64,000 nucleotides of DNA from Pseudomonadota bacterium (GTDB lineage Bacteria > Pseudomonadota > Alphaproteobacteria > Rhizobiales > Devosiaceae): contig JAEWGT010000011.1 in NCBI GenBank assembly GCA_023388175.1, positions 372,001-436,000 of the forward strand, read 5' to 3'. The position numbers and the translations under genes are program-made. A model generated the notes under the pieces. That model was not told the DNA's origin. It did not search any database and worked only from the letters and a program-made list of their open reading frames with translations. Every line of letters starts with the position of its first letter. Positions within the stretch are counted from its first letter, which is position 1. This document shows, one piece after another, positions 62,056 through 64,000 of this stretch.

Positions 62056-63435
62056 GTGTTGCGTAAGGGGTCCATCGCGGCCTCGCTGTTCTGGCTTTCT
62101 GCCGGATGGCTGGTTCTGGGCCTGGTCACGACCGGCTTCCTTCTGACCGACCTCTATTCCCGTGCGCTAGACACGACGCTGACCCAGACCCTGGATTTCC
62201 ACGTCGAAAGCCTGGCGGGCGCCCTGCTGGAAACACGAGATCCCAAGGACCCCGATATCGCTCTTGCCGATCCTCGATTCGAGCGCCCGCGTTCAGGCTG
62301 GTACTGGATCATCCGCGACGGCGCAGGCAATCTCGTCAACCTCTCGACATCTGTTGTCGGCATCGACCTTCAAGGCGTGGGCGCTGCTGCCGATGCGCTG
62401 GGGCGCAGCACGGAAGTGGTCAATGACCCCTTCGGCACCCAGATGCGGCTGGTGGAGCGGAGCGTGACGCTCGGCGAGGACAGCTTTCGCATCACGGTCG
62501 CCGGCAATCTGACGGAAATCCTCAAGCTGGTGGATGACTTCCGGGGGCAGGCCTTCATCGTACTGGGCGCGGTCGGCATCATGCTGGCCGTCATGAGTGC
62601 CATTATCGCCCGCATCGCCCTGCGGCCGATTGCCCGGTTGAGCGCTGCCGTCGAGGCGGTGCGCGAAGGCGACAGCGCTGAGGTGTCCGGTACCTATCCC
62701 ACCGAAATTGCCCCGCTTGCCGAAGAGGTCAACGAGCTGCTGCGCTCCAATGCGCAAATCATCGAGCGCGCCCGAAATCAGGTTGGCAATCTTGCGCACG
62801 GCCTCAAGACCCCGATCGCGGTGCTGCGCAATGAATCGCAGGCGCGAAAAGGAGCGCTTGCAGACGTGGTCTCCAGCGAGACCGAAAAGATGAGCAATAT
62901 GGTCTCCACCTATCTCGAACGCGCGCGGCTGGCGGCGCGGACTTCGGTGGTGGGCAAGAAGGCCGATGCGACAATGATCGTTTTGCGGCTGACCCGGGTC
63001 ATGCGCAAGATTCATCCTGACGTGACCATTGCCTTCCAGCGGCCTGACGCCTCGTTGCCCTGGTTCCGGGGCGACGAGTCTGATCTGGAGGAAATGGTCG
63101 GTAATCTCCTCGACAATGCCTGCAAGTGGTCAAAGGGACAGGTCGGCGTGCGTCTTTCGGCCGAGCGCGGCCAAAAAGGCACACAGCTTCTGGTGCGGAT
63201 CGACGACAATGGTCCCGGATTGTCCGATGCCGACGCCCAAAAAGTGTTGCGCCGGGGCGTCAGGTTGGATGAGAAAACGCCCGGAACCGGGCTGGGACTG
63301 GATATTGTCAAGGAACTGGTCGATGTCTATGGCGGCGGCTTGGAACTCAAACCATCTCAGTTGGGTGGGCTGCTGGTCGAATTGCGCCTGCCCACCGCGC
63401 GGCTCGGCGGAATGGTCCGCACGAGCGGTGTCTGA
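62056..63435 (+). CDS. feuQ: Sensor histidine kinase, FeuQ/PhoQ-like
   Basis: 459 aa, GTG start (62056) after GAGGAGGG. First membrane helix near 10-35, a periplasmic sensor of about 130 residues (RSGWYWIIRDGAGNLV), second helix FIVLGAVGIMLAVMSAIIARI, HAMP, H-box NLAHGLKTPIAVLRNE and HATPase (NLLDNACKWSKGQ, DDNGPGL, GTGLGLDIVKELV). The LAHGLKTP box is that of PhoQ/FeuQ kinases. Probably restrained by the FeuN-like protein. Confidence 0.88.
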   Translation: MLRKGSIAASLFWLSAGWLVLGLVTTGFLLTDLYSRALDTTLTQTLDFHVESLAGALLETRDPKDPDIALADPRFERPRSGWYWIIRDGAGNLVNLSTSVVGIDLQGVGAAADALGRSTEVVNDPFGTQMRLVERSVTLGEDSFRITVAGNLTEILKLVDDFRGQAFIVLGAVGIMLAVMSAIIARIALRPIARLSAAVEAVREGDSAEVSGTYPTEIAPLAEEVNELLRSNAQIIERARNQVGNLAHGLKTPIAVLRNESQARKGALADVVSSETEKMSNMVSTYLERARLAARTSVVGKKADATMIVLRLTRVMRKIHPDVTIAFQRPDASLPWFRGDESDLEEMVGNLLDNACKWSKGQVGVRLSAERGQKGTQLLVRIDDNGPGLSDADAQKVLRRGVRLDEKTPGTGLGLDIVKELVDVYGGGLELKPSQLGGLLVELRLPTARLGGMVRTSGV

Positions 63436-63497
63436 CGCACTTTCGCCGCAATACGCCAACACTTACCAATTGAATGCACTGAATTAAGGCCCAACAG

Positions 63498-63971
63498 ATG
63501 AATCGTTCGACGCTTTTTGCTCTCCCGCTTTTTGCTCTTGCGCTGGCCGGCTGTTCCAGCACCGGCACGACGCAGACGGTTCAGGCGCCCGTTCAGGCCC
63601 AGCCGATCGTTGTGCAGCCGATGGTGCCGACGTCGGCGCAGACGGTGCAGACCGCGCGGCTGACAACCAGCATCGCCAATGGCTTTGTCGACCCGGCGGC
63701 GCTGGCGCTGATGAGCGCCAAGGACTCCACTGAAGCCAACAGTGCCCAGTTCTATGCCCTGCAGTTCGGCCGCCCCGGCGCGCCGCGTCAGTGGGCAGGT
63801 GATCGCGGCACGACTGGCTCGGTGGCCGTTGGTCCCTATGTGCGTGTCAACAATCTCGACTGCCGGGACTTCACCCATACCGTCAAGGTCAACGGAACGG
63901 ACTATGTCCGCAAGGGCACTGCCTGCCGTGAGCAGAACGGAAACTGGAACGTGGTTCAGGGCGCCGCCTGA
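63498..63971 (+). CDS. Lipoprotein, 17-kDa surface-antigen-like family
   Basis: 157 aa. Signal with lipobox LALAGC at about residue 19. A low-complexity Gln/Pro/Val linker leads to a domain QWAGDRGTTGSVAVGPYV and LDCRDFTHTVKVNGTDYVRKGTACREQNGNWNVV, as in the RT0821/Lpp0805 outer-membrane-associated lipoprotein family. Function unknown. A hairpin follows. Confidence 0.82.
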   Translation: MNRSTLFALPLFALALAGCSSTGTTQTVQAPVQAQPIVVQPMVPTSAQTVQTARLTTSIANGFVDPAALALMSAKDSTEANSAQFYALQFGRPGAPRQWAGDRGTTGSVAVGPYVRVNNLDCRDFTHTVKVNGTDYVRKGTACREQNGNWNVVQGAA

Positions 63972-63997
63972 TCCTTTTCGCCACCGGTGAAAAGGAT
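63971..63997 (+). terminator. Probable terminator hairpin at window edge
   Basis: Stem ATCCTTTTC with GAAAAGGAT; the T-tract, if any, lies outside the window. Confidence 0.55.
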
Positions 63998-64000
63998 TGT

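Overview
The window looks like a chromosome segment of an alphaproteobacterium of the order Hyphomicrobiales (Rhizobiales), most like Devosia or a close relative. The grounds are high G+C, a MucR/Ros regulator, NasS-NasT nitrate control, a FeuP/FeuQ-type two-component system, rhizobial DUF families (DUF1491, DUF2336, DUF5330, DUF6456), a rhizobial-type (ReAV-like) asparaginase and a Rhodobacterales/Rhizobiales-type gene transfer agent (GTA). The genus is an inference. I saw no rRNA, tRNA, insertion sequence or CRISPR array.

Layout. 1-9534 (minus strand) is a nitrate assimilation locus: nasT-nasS, then a 5' leader with a sigma-54-type promoter, two ANTAR hexaloop hairpins and an overlapping intrinsic terminator, then nrtA-nrtB-nrtD-nirB-nirD-nasA. 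nasA runs off the left edge. 9614-16673 holds an epimerase, an SH3-like secreted protein, an L-asparaginase, a RES/Xre toxin-antitoxin pair, a Tat-exported beta-helix protein and a HerA-like ATPase with a degenerate LOG/SLOG-fold partner. 16812-20771 holds a response regulator, a DUF454 protein, superoxide dismutase and an S9 peptidase. 20965-26907 is a complete mrpABCDEFG Na+/H+ antiporter operon. 27031-30456 holds mucR, a DnaA-domain-IV-only protein with a DUF6456 partner, an acyltransferase, SufE and a DUF5330 protein. 30773-44646 is mostly envelope and signalling: a PAS histidine kinase, a peptidoglycan-binding protein, DUF1491, DUF2336, a tiny TTG-started protein, a lipoprotein, Nudix, DUF1254/DUF1214, a bifunctional PBP, a YcgN-like protein, a degenerate GGDEF protein, an Hsp70-like protein and DUF2254.

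44846-60906 is an apparently intact GTA structural cluster in RcGTA order: terminase small and large, portal, protease, HK97 capsid, head-tail and tail genes, tape measure, orfg12-15 homologues. It ends with an endolysin read in frame into a holin-like segment. Two unrelated, more A/T-rich genes followed by their own intrinsic terminator sit between portal and protease. Five of the six mosaic palindromic repeats in the window lie between GTA genes.

61037-63435 is a FeuN-like periplasmic protein followed by a FeuP/FeuQ-like two-component system; a surface lipoprotein gene closes the window.

Best leads: the self-contained NasST attenuation leader, the accessory pair inside the GTA, the endolysin-holin fusion, the repeat enrichment inside the GTA, and the HerA-like/SLOG pair.
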